Below, piece by piece: positions 9,459-16,596 of a stretch of DNA of 38,404 nt. The notes beneath the pieces were generated by a model. The model had not been told where the DNA came from, searched no databases, and saw only the letters and a list, made by a program, of their open reading frames with translations. The position numbers and the translations under genes were made by a program. The stretch is from Clostridiales bacterium Firm_09 (GTDB lineage: Bacteria > Bacillota > Clostridia > Christensenellales > DTU072): assembly GCA_001604065.1 (NCBI GenBank), contig LVAO01000026.1:1-38404 (forward strand), in the 5' to 3' direction. Each line of letters starts with the position of its first letter. Position 1 is the stretch's first letter.

Positions 9459-12400
9459 ATGAGGAAACGCGCATTTTTATTTGTTTTTCTATCGGTTATC
9501 CTGCTGCTGACAGGCGGTCTTTCGGCCTGTCAAAACAACAGAACGACTTCCGGAAAATATAAAATCACGTTTGACACGCAGGGCGGAAGTCCGATCAGCC
9601 CGCTCTATCTTTCTTCTACGGATACATTGACGTTTCCTGAGGCGCCGGTAAAAAGCGGATACGAATTTGACGGCTGGTACCTTGATCCGGCTTGCACCGT
9701 TGTCTACAATCCATACGTTTTCAAAATCAATGCTGACGTCACTTTTTATGCGCGCTGGGTGGATGTCAATCTGTATCCGCACAGTATTACGGTAAAGGAC
9801 AACGGCTACAAGGTGCTGGTTTACAAGACTTCAGAAGGCATGACAACGGAACAAATGGCAGAAAAATGGGATGTGCTGTTCAACATTTCTCATCTTTCTG
9901 CGCCCAAAGATACGCGCGTACAGATTTCCGCAATGGTAGAAAAAGAAGGATATCAATTAAAAAACGGAACTTTGTCCTATAATTCTGTTGTGATAGAAGG
10001 CAACAGTTTTCTGATGCCGGCTGAGGATGTCGTTATCGATTTTGAGCTGGAATTGAAGACGTACACGGTTTCTGTACTATCTGCGGCCAATGGATTTGTT
10101 TTTGCAAATACTTCTTCGGCCGTCATGGGTGACAGAATTGATGTGACGATTCTTCCCGAACCCGGATACCGGCTGAACCGTATTACCTGCAACCTCGTAG
10201 AATTCACGCCGCCGTATTTTATCATGCCCGCCGAAAATATTGTGCTGATCGCAACTTTTGAGCCGATTTCCGGGCCATATTATCCTGTAACGACAGATTA
10301 TACGGGACAAGGAAGCGTGACGGCCGATGTCAATTCCGCCAGAAAGGGGGATTATGTGGAAGTAACGGCCGAACCGGCGCCGGGATATTTTACCTATTCT
10401 CTTACTGTCAACGGGTCGCCGATCGAAAACGGATATTTTGTGATGCCTGGCAGTGCGGCATCCGTGACGGCGGTCTTTGTTCCCATCAATACTTCGGTCC
10501 GGTATCCTATCAGAATTGATCTGCAGATAACCGGAGGCTCCATTTCCGCTTCCGGCACTTACGCATCAAAAGGTCAAACGGTTGTCCTGTCCGCGACACC
10601 GCAGACCGGCTATGAGTTTGGATATTTTACGGTCAATGGTGTTCCCATATCCGGCAATTCTTTTGTCATGCCGGAGGAAGATGCCAATGTTTCCGCATGT
10701 TTCTTTACTGCGGCAAAACAGATTTCGATACAAAGCACGATAGGCGGCAGCGTATCGGTCATTCCGCGTGGCGGCAAAGCGTTTCCCGGCGACATAATTA
10801 CCCTGGAAATTCATCCGGATCAAGGATATGTTTATAAAATGAACAGCCTCCGGCTGAATGGCATACCCATTGACGAAAGATATTTTGTCATGCCCGATGA
10901 TGATGTGATTATTTCTGCAGAGTTTCTCCCCGAAGACACCGGAGACGGCACCAATCCTTATACGATCAGCGTGGACGAGGAGATTCAGCACGGCTGTATC
11001 CGGATTTCAAAAACGGCGGCGGATGCAGGCGATCTGATATTTTTGGAAGTCTTTGCAGACGAAGGCTACCGTCTGAAGGAGGGCACTCTGCGCATCAATG
11101 GCATGCCATACCATACCTATTATCAGATGGGCGAAGAAAACGCGACAGTGACTGCGGAGTTTGAACGTGTCTATACAATTGTATATTATGACGACGTCGA
11201 CGGTTACGTTTATCCCGACAGAAGTCTTGCGGCAGAAGGTGAGACCGTATTTGTGCGGTACGGCGCTTACGGGGCATATAAGGCGGACGGTGCCCGCATT
11301 TCTTGCAATGGCATAGACATTGCAGACGGTTCCTTTGTCATGCCCGGTGAAGATGTCCGTCTGGACGCCGATTTTGCTTCTATAGGAACGGAAGAGTACC
11401 GCATCAATATCGCTGCGTCTACCAACGGTTCAATCGCTTGTTCTGCTGGTTATGCAAAGCCGGGGATTCCGGTCAATCTTACAGTGGCACCCGCCACCGG
11501 ATACCGTTTGAAATCAATCTACTACATGAATGCTGCCGACGAAAGAACCGAAACGGGTTCCGTTTTTCTGATGCCCGCACAGGATATCAGCCTGCATGCG
11601 GATTTTGAGCCGGACGGAACATACAGCGCTCAGATGTTTTATAGTAATAACAAAACACTCATCTGGGACAACGGCGGCAAATTGTACTATTATTCCGTCC
11701 ACCAATCAATAAAAGAGTTTTTGCAGGGGTATTCTTTGGGCGCATTTGCCTGTTATGTGGACGAAGCGCTCTTTGCAGAGCTTAATAAAGTCGTGGTTGT
11801 GTTGAAGCTGAATCAAAGAGACCAAGCGCCGTATCTGGCTTATAAGCTTGCGTCGGGATTGAAAAATGATTATCCGGACGATATCTTCCGATGCAGTCTT
11901 GAAGGAGATCTTCTTCTCATTTCTTCTCTTCCTGACCTCAGCGAAGCGAATGCTTTGCTCAAAAACGGATTGATCGTTGACAACGGATTAATCTATTATC
12001 CATGCTCCGATGGCGGTCTCTGTCTTCTGACGGCAAATCCTTCCTTCAGCCGGGCAACACTGGATATCCCTTTATACGTAGAAGGAAGAGCCGTTATCAA
12101 GCTTGCTCCCGGAGCATTGCGCAACGTATCCGGTCTGAAAGCGTTGTCTTTGGGCATCGTCCGTCAGCTGTCCGACAAGGCACTGCAAGGAGCAACGGAC
12201 CTTGTGCGCATCGATTTGAGCAGAGTCACCATGATAGGAAAGGAGGTTTTCAAAGATTGCCTGTCTTTGCAAAAATTTTCTGTAGCGTCTTTCAACGGCA
12301 AATATTATACCTACAATAACGGGACCGCTCTGTACGAGAAATCCGGCACCCAGTCCTATGCCGTGCTCTTGCGTTATGCGCCGGCGGCGGCATCCGTATC

Positions 12401-13034
12401 CTTTACATTGCGAAGCGGCAGTCAGAAAATTGCTTCTTATGCCTTTTTCGGAGCCGGAAACCTGCACGAAATCATATTTTCTGCAACATTGACCACGCTT
12501 GAAGATTATGCGCTGTATGGCGCACCCGATTTAACGTATATTGATATCAGTTCCGCAATACAGGAAGCGGGATATCATTCTCTGTATTGGGAAGGCAGCC
12601 AAAATCTGAATATCATTTTGAGGTCGGGCGCAAAAATCAACGCTTCTGCGGGTGAAATACTGTATAGAGAAAATTACGGCGGACAGTTGTCCATAAAAAT
12701 CGACCTTTCCAATGCAACCGACTCCGCCCGTCTGGCACTTCTGAACGCGTACCGTTCGGACAGCATTTGGTCAGATTATGCCGATGCTTTTTGGTTTGAA
12801 CCAATGACCGGTTTTTATCTGGTATACTTTTACAGCAATGGCGGCAGTTATGTCAATGCCGTTACCGTCAATCAAGGTGTCAATGTCAGCGTGCCTTATC
12901 CCGCGCCCGTCCGCGAAGGTTATGTATTCGAAGGCTGGTATACGGACGACGGCACCTTTTTGAACAAATATGATTTTATGTCCGGAGTGACGGCAAATCT
13001 GAAACTCTATGCGCACTGGGTGCCGGCAAGCTGA
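9459..13034 (+). CDS. Large surface lipoprotein with InlB-type repeats and BspA-like leucine-rich repeats
   Basis: The 1191-residue protein has a lipoprotein signal peptide: MRKR, a hydrophobic stretch, then the lipobox LSAC with Cys at residue 24. A Listeria-Bacteroides (InlB B) repeat follows at about 32-100 (FDTQGGSPISP, GYEFDGWY, FYARW). Eight imperfect modules of about 70 residues fill 150-716, each ending in a pattern like FVMPxxDxxxxAxF; they fit the divergent InlB B-repeat family. About 880-1060 contains BspA-type leucine-rich repeats (GAGNLHEIIF, LTTLEDYALYGAPDLTYIDIS). A second InlB B repeat closes the protein (GYVFEGWY, LYAHW). There is no LPXTG anchor, so attachment is by the lipid. 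A role in adhesion or surface binding is inferred from architecture only. ATG 9459 fits the signal peptide; a TTG at 9453 is less likely. Confidence 0.85.
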   Translation: MRKRAFLFVFLSVILLLTGGLSACQNNRTTSGKYKITFDTQGGSPISPLYLSSTDTLTFPEAPVKSGYEFDGWYLDPACTVVYNPYVFKINADVTFYARWVDVNLYPHSITVKDNGYKVLVYKTSEGMTTEQMAEKWDVLFNISHLSAPKDTRVQISAMVEKEGYQLKNGTLSYNSVVIEGNSFLMPAEDVVIDFELELKTYTVSVLSAANGFVFANTSSAVMGDRIDVTILPEPGYRLNRITCNLVEFTPPYFIMPAENIVLIATFEPISGPYYPVTTDYTGQGSVTADVNSARKGDYVEVTAEPAPGYFTYSLTVNGSPIENGYFVMPGSAASVTAVFVPINTSVRYPIRIDLQITGGSISASGTYASKGQTVVLSATPQTGYEFGYFTVNGVPISGNSFVMPEEDANVSACFFTAAKQISIQSTIGGSVSVIPRGGKAFPGDIITLEIHPDQGYVYKMNSLRLNGIPIDERYFVMPDDDVIISAEFLPEDTGDGTNPYTISVDEEIQHGCIRISKTAADAGDLIFLEVFADEGYRLKEGTLRINGMPYHTYYQMGEENATVTAEFERVYTIVYYDDVDGYVYPDRSLAAEGETVFVRYGAYGAYKADGARISCNGIDIADGSFVMPGEDVRLDADFASIGTEEYRINIAASTNGSIACSAGYAKPGIPVNLTVAPATGYRLKSIYYMNAADERTETGSVFLMPAQDISLHADFEPDGTYSAQMFYSNNKTLIWDNGGKLYYYSVHQSIKEFLQGYSLGAFACYVDEALFAELNKVVVVLKLNQRDQAPYLAYKLASGLKNDYPDDIFRCSLEGDLLLISSLPDLSEANALLKNGLIVDNGLIYYPCSDGGLCLLTANPSFSRATLDIPLYVEGRAVIKLAPGALRNVSGLKALSLGIVRQLSDKALQGATDLVRIDLSRVTMIGKEVFKDCLSLQKFSVASFNGKYYTYNNGTALYEKSGTQSYAVLLRYAPAAASVSFTLRSGSQKIASYAFFGAGNLHEIIFSATLTTLEDYALYGAPDLTYIDISSAIQEAGYHSLYWEGSQNLNIILRSGAKINASAGEILYRENYGGQLSIKIDLSNATDSARLALLNAYRSDSIWSDYADAFWFEPMTGFYLVYFYSNGGSYVNAVTVNQGVNVSVPYPAPVREGYVFEGWYTDDGTFLNKYDFMSGVTANLKLYAHWVPAS

Positions 13035-13083
13035 AAGAATCCGGCAGATTCCAATCCTCCCATCCCCGCATATTCAATTTCTT

Positions 13084-13119
13084 ACCGCATATATTCTTAT
13101 TGAATTATTGCGGTTTTTT
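13084..13119 (+). terminator. Rho-independent terminator of the lipoprotein gene
   Basis: ACCGCA (13084-13089) pairs with TGCGGT (13109-13114), with an inner ATTC/GAAT helix, followed by a run of five more T. It separates the lipoprotein from pdaB. Confidence 0.7.
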
Positions 13120-13219
13120 GTTGTTGAAGAAATCGTCGATAATCCAACAATCAAACAATAATTACAATAAATCGGCAAAATCCAACACAAAAAATAAGGT
13201 ATGATATGGAGGAAAACAG

Positions 13220-13987
13220 ATGTTTGTGGTAGTCAGAAAAAAAACTGTAATCATAGCGACGGTACTGATTGTTGTGATTGCAACGTTATCCGTTCTTGTG
13301 GGAAGCGAATCGGTTGCCGCCTCGGCAAAGAATACCAGACTTCTGCCGATCTATTCGGTGCAGACGGATGAAAAAAAAGTAGCCTTGACATTTGATGCGG
13401 CATGGGGAGCGGACAAAACGGAGCAGATCATGGATGAACTGGAGAAATACGGATACAAGGGGACATTCTTTTTGGTAGGATTCTGGATTGATAAATACCC
13501 TGAGATGGTCAAAGAAATCCATGAAAGGGGACATCTCATCGGCAATCACAGCACCAATCATCTTCATATGTCAAAACTTTCTGAAGCCGAAATCAAGGAA
13601 GAAATTTCTGTCACCTCTTCAAAAATAGCCGCAATAACGGATTACACTCCGCAATATTTCCGTGCGCCTTATGGAGAATACAACAACAGATTGATTAATT
13701 ATACCATAGAAAACGGTATCCAGACCATTCAATGGGATGTGGATACGCTGGACTGGAAGGGCTTATCCGCAGGCCAGATTGCCGAGAGAGTGCTGAACAA
13801 TGCTAAAAACGGTTCTATTATTCTCTGCCACAATAATTCCGACCACATTGTCGAAGCATTGCCGCTCATTCTTCTGGGATTAAAAAATAAAGGCTATACG
13901 GTCGTAAGACTGGACGAGCTGGTCCTCAAGGACCATTATACGGTGGATGCCTCGGGCAAACAGATTCCGGATGTCAGGGCCTCATAA
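13220..13987 (+). CDS. PdaB-like polysaccharide deacetylase (carbohydrate esterase 4)
   Basis: The 255-residue protein has an N-terminal signal anchor (hydrophobic residues 9-27) and an extracytoplasmic NodB-type domain. Motif 1 is ALTFDAAWGADKT with Asp59, the TFDAAWG form typical of sporulation-type PdaB relatives. Motif 2 is HSTNHLHM, whose His110 and His114 should bind zinc. Then come YFRAPYGEYNN (motif 3), WDVDTLDWKG (motif 4) and IILCHNN (motif 5, a Cys-His form). By family it removes acetyl groups from cell-wall glycans; in Bacillus PdaB is needed to keep spores intact. GGAGG (13208-13212) lies 7 bases before the ATG. A PdaA-like or vegetative deacetylase cannot be excluded. Confidence 0.85.
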   Translation: MFVVVRKKTVIIATVLIVVIATLSVLVGSESVAASAKNTRLLPIYSVQTDEKKVALTFDAAWGADKTEQIMDELEKYGYKGTFFLVGFWIDKYPEMVKEIHERGHLIGNHSTNHLHMSKLSEAEIKEEISVTSSKIAAITDYTPQYFRAPYGEYNNRLINYTIENGIQTIQWDVDTLDWKGLSAGQIAERVLNNAKNGSIILCHNNSDHIVEALPLILLGLKNKGYTVVRLDELVLKDHYTVDASGKQIPDVRAS

Positions 13988-14033
13988 AGGCTTTCTGCAA
14001 TCATAATCAATTATGAACAAAGGGAGATTCAAA

Positions 14034-14681
14034 ATGACAGAAAATCTAATGAATAACAACAATGTCACTCTGATCGGCAAAATCATCCGTGAACCGGAGT
14101 TTTCTCATCAGGTTTTTGGAGAAGGCTTTTATGAAACAGTCATACAAGTCAATCGTCTGAGTGATCAGTCGGATAACATCCCGATTACGATATCCGAAAG
14201 ACTGATGCAGGATTATAATCTTGAAGTGGGATCCGAGATCGGTGTATCCGGGCAATTCCGAAGCTATAACAAAATGTGCGACGGACGCTCCAAGCTGATG
14301 CTTACGGTGTTTGTGCGCGACATTCTTGACGATCTTTCTGATAAAAATCCGAATGTAATTGAACTGGTAGGCTATATCTGCAAAGAACCCATCTTCCGCA
14401 CAACGCCTTTCAAACGTGAAATATGCGATATTCTTGTCGCCGTCAATCGCGCCTACAACAAGTCCGATTATCTTCCCTGTATTGCATGGGGCCGGAACGC
14501 ACGCTATGCTTCGGGGCTTTCTGTGGGCACAAAAATCGTCATAAACGGACGCATACAAAGCAGAGAGTATCAGAAGGTTATCAACGAAGAAACCATAGAA
14601 AAACGCGTCGCGTATGAAATCAGCATCAACCGTATTGCTTTGGCCGAAGACTACCCGCTTCAGAATTCCAATTCGATGTAA
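14034..14681 (+). CDS. Single-stranded DNA-binding-like protein with two OB folds
   Basis: The 215-residue product contains two tandem SSB-like OB folds: about 9-95 (NNVTLIGKIIREPEFSHQVF, then VSGQFRSYNK) and about 105-200 (NVIELVGYICKEPIFRTTPF, ILVAVNRAYNKSDYLPCIAWG, IVINGRIQSREYQ). The second repeat looks most like standard SSB. The acidic DDDIPF-type tail, by which housekeeping SSB recruits partners, is absent (the end is NSNSM), so it is probably not the main replicative SSB. GGGAG at 14022-14026 sits 7 bases before ATG 14034 and decides the start; ATG 14013 has no ribosome site. It lies 46 bases after pdaB. The role is inferred from fold only. Confidence 0.75.
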   Translation: MTENLMNNNNVTLIGKIIREPEFSHQVFGEGFYETVIQVNRLSDQSDNIPITISERLMQDYNLEVGSEIGVSGQFRSYNKMCDGRSKLMLTVFVRDILDDLSDKNPNVIELVGYICKEPIFRTTPFKREICDILVAVNRAYNKSDYLPCIAWGRNARYASGLSVGTKIVINGRIQSREYQKVINEETIEKRVAYEISINRIALAEDYPLQNSNSM

Positions 14682-14688
14682 AAAGAGG

Positions 14689-14717
14689 TTGTCTGCTTTT
14701 GCCGTATATGCTACAAT
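14689..14717 (+). promoter_or_regulatory. sigma-A promoter of yggS-sepF; likely leaderless start
   Basis: TTGTCT (14689-14694) and TACAAT (14712-14717) have a 17-bp spacer. The yggS ATG begins 8 bases after the -10 box ends and has no Shine-Dalgarno, so the predicted start site coincides with the ATG. Confidence 0.65.
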
Positions 14718-14724
14718 CGTATAT

Positions 14725-15396
14725 ATGGAAACACAATGTTTTTATCTCAAAGACATACAGCAGAAAATAAGGGAAGCGGCTGTAAAAGCAGGGCGAAATC
14801 CGGATGAAATCCGTATTGTCGCGGCTTCCAAAAACCGCAGCATACAATCTCTCAGATTGCTTCATGACTCGGGCGGGATCCTGGCCTTCGGCGAAAACCG
14901 CGTCCAAGAATTTCTTGAGAAATATGATCCCGCTTTGAGTTGGCATTTTATCGGACAGCTTCAGACCAATAAGGTAAAATACCTTATGGGCAAGATAGAC
15001 CTTATCCACAGCGTAGACCGTGCCTCTTTGGCGAACGAAATAGACCGACTTGCAAAAAAGAACGGCATCGTCCAGAAGATCCTTATAGAAATCAACAGCG
15101 GAGAAGAAGAAAGCAAGGGCGGGCTGCGGCTCAGGGATGCTTATGCCTTTGCCGAATCCCTTAAGGATTACCCTAATCTTCTGTTGAAAGGCGTTATGGC
15201 GGTCGCTCCTATGGATATCCCAAAAGAAAAGCTGGCTTCTCTCTTTTTGTCCGTACGGGATTTTTATGAGAGACTTAAAGGAGAGCATTCTTTTATTGAT
15301 ACGCTTTCTATGGGTATGAGCCATGATTTTGAAACGGCGATTGCATGCGGTTCGAATCTCGTGCGAATCGGAAGGGCCTTATTTGAAGGTTCATAG
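14725..15396 (+). CDS. yggS: YggS/PLPBP-family pyridoxal 5'-phosphate homeostasis protein
   Basis: The 223-residue protein is a one-domain PLP-binding TIM barrel of the YggS family, which buffers free PLP and has no known enzyme reaction. The PLP lysine lies in RIVAASKNRS. FGENRVQEFLEKY, WHFIGQLQTNKVKYL, HSVDRASLANEI and LSMGMSHDFETAIACGSNLVRIG are family hallmarks, the last forming the phosphate-binding end. I place the start at ATG 14725 because the family N-terminus begins here and a promoter lies directly upstream; the frame is open further up but that sequence overlaps the ssb-like gene. sepF follows 29 bases later, matching the ylmE-ylmF pair of Firmicutes. Confidence 0.93.
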   Translation: METQCFYLKDIQQKIREAAVKAGRNPDEIRIVAASKNRSIQSLRLLHDSGGILAFGENRVQEFLEKYDPALSWHFIGQLQTNKVKYLMGKIDLIHSVDRASLANEIDRLAKKNGIVQKILIEINSGEEESKGGLRLRDAYAFAESLKDYPNLLLKGVMAVAPMDIPKEKLASLFLSVRDFYERLKGEHSFIDTLSMGMSHDFETAIACGSNLVRIGRALFEGS

Positions 15397-15425
15397 TATT
15401 CTATTATAGGCGGTTTATCAGAACA

Positions 15426-15785
15426 GTGTCTTTTTTGGAATTGTTGAAAACCGGAGAAATGCCACCGAAAAACGGCAAAAAGAGTCCCGGAACTCCTTAT
15501 GATAATTATATGGAGGAGAAGAAACTTGCTTTGCCTTCCGGCGACAAGAACATTACGGTCGCCAAGCCGCAGAATTTTTCGGACATCCAGAAGCTGATTG
15601 ATAATCTGAAATCAAAGCAGGGCGTTATCGTGGATCTTTCTGTAGTCCGTGCGGAGCTCGCACAACGGATGCTCGATTTTCTGAGCGGCGCCGTATATGC
15701 GTTGAACGGCAGCATTGACAGAGTAGAAAACAAGATGTATGTTTTGGGCGGCAGCGGTGTGGAGATTGTCAATAAGATAAAATGA
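15426..15785 (+). CDS. sepF: Cell division protein SepF
   Basis: SepF tethers FtsZ to the membrane and helps shape the septum. This 119-residue version is shorter than Bacillus SepF (about 150). It opens with a short possible membrane-binding helix (MSFLELLK), a Lys/Pro/Gly-rich linker, then the conserved core: ITVAKPQNFSDIQKLIDNL, VIVDLSVVRAELAQRMLDFL, SGAVYALNGSIDRV. The start is a GTG at 15426; AGGCGG upstream is 12 bases away, a weak site. The first in-frame ATG (15459) would remove the amphipathic helix. Position directly after yggS supports the call. Genes for the rest of the ylm division cluster are not in the window. Confidence 0.9.
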   Translation: MSFLELLKTGEMPPKNGKKSPGTPYDNYMEEKKLALPSGDKNITVAKPQNFSDIQKLIDNLKSKQGVIVDLSVVRAELAQRMLDFLSGAVYALNGSIDRVENKMYVLGGSGVEIVNKIK

Positions 15786-15831
15786 ATATCTCCTGATCTG
15801 GCAGGAATCCATACGCGTTTTTGCCTTTTCC

Positions 15832-15860
15832 CCGCAAAGAATAAAAATTTGTCTTTGCGG
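15832..15860 (+). other. Stem-loop between sepF and the membrane-protein gene
   Basis: CCGCAAAGA (15832-15840) pairs perfectly with TCTTTGCGG (15852-15860) around an 11-base A/T-rich loop. There is no T-run downstream on either strand, so it is not a standard terminator; an RNA 3'-end stabiliser or a protein-binding site are possible. Confidence 0.55.
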
Positions 15861-15901
15861 CAGAAATCATTTTCGGAAGGCTTGACTCATATCATTTATA
15901 T

Positions 15902-16522
15902 ATGAAGCGATTTTACGGCCCTTCCGCAAGCAGGCTGCGTATGCACTGGTGTACGCTGAAGAGATATTTTTCTGTATACAGAATGCATTTCATTCTGTGT
16001 ATGATTTTTGCGCTGGTCGGCATTCTGTCCGCCATCTCCAAGTCCTATGATGGGCAATTTTATAATTTTTTTGCCGCGGTATCCAGAGGGGAAAGAAGTC
16101 CGTTCGGGATGCTCTTGCGCATTACGGGCTATACGACGCTCGTTTATTTTTTCATTTTTGCCTCTTCTTTTCATTTTTCGGTGTTCATAGCAGGCTATGG
16201 CGGCATTGCAGTGGGCAGCTATTTCTTCTTCCGCTGCGGTTTTGCGTCGGCCGCCGCGGACGGTCTTTGGGGCATATTGTATTTATTGCTTTTTCTTACG
16301 CCTGTTTTTTTGCTGAACATGGTATCGGTTATACTGTGCATGATCAAGGTTTACGATTTCAGAGGCTATGCGGTTGACAGAAAATGCTTTATCAATCTTG
16401 CATGCAATTCAAAGCGGCTGCTCAAAGAAATGCTTCAATATTATTATTTTTCGATGATTGTGACGCATGTTGTTTGGCTTTTCTGGTATCTGATTCTTCT
16501 GTTGATTTTTCCCGCGGCATAA
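15902..16522 (+). CDS. Polytopic membrane protein, possibly SpoIIM-like
   Basis: The 206-residue product has about five membrane segments (near 29-45, 73-97, 97-112, 121-149, 182-204) and a basic N-terminus. Overall size, the segment after TM1 (FFAAVSRGERSPFGMLL), and the glycine-rich GYGGIAVGSYFFF in the middle resemble the layout of stage II sporulation protein M, and SpoIIM genes often lie near dacF. No residue is diagnostic, so the SpoIIM idea is an inference and the safe name is hypothetical membrane protein. No Shine-Dalgarno is visible; a TATCAT (15890-15895) ends 6 bases before the ATG, but I see no good -35 for it. dacF follows after 74 bases with its own promoter-like element. Confidence 0.6.
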   Translation: MKRFYGPSASRLRMHWCTLKRYFSVYRMHFILCMIFALVGILSAISKSYDGQFYNFFAAVSRGERSPFGMLLRITGYTTLVYFFIFASSFHFSVFIAGYGGIAVGSYFFFRCGFASAAADGLWGILYLLLFLTPVFLLNMVSVILCMIKVYDFRGYAVDRKCFINLACNSKRLLKEMLQYYYFSMIVTHVVWLFWYLILLLIFPAA

Positions 16523-16546
16523 TCAAAAAATCATTTCCGGCGTGAT

Positions 16547-16563
16547 ATCGGTATAATACCGAT
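16547..16563 (+). promoter_or_regulatory. Palindrome overlapping the dacF -10 box
   Basis: ATCGGTAT-A-ATACCGAT is a perfect 17-bp palindrome, and its centre is a consensus -10 TATAAT (16552-16557). No clear -35 stands 16-18 bp upstream. It could be an operator that blocks RNA polymerase at the dacF promoter, or a promoter for an activator-dependent or alternative sigma factor. Confidence 0.55.
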
Positions 16564-16596
16564 TCTTTTTCAGATGATAAAGACAGAGGTTATTGC

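Noticed and set aside
13200-13205. TATGAT as the pdaB -10 box
   Set aside because: A start from it would fall within the Shine-Dalgarno, destroying it, and no -35 matches; I could not assign a pdaB promoter.
15890-15901. A fourth leaderless promoter at the SpoIIM-like gene
   Set aside because: TATCAT is at the right distance from the ATG but no acceptable -35 lies 16-18 bp upstream, and the nearby TTGACT is too close.
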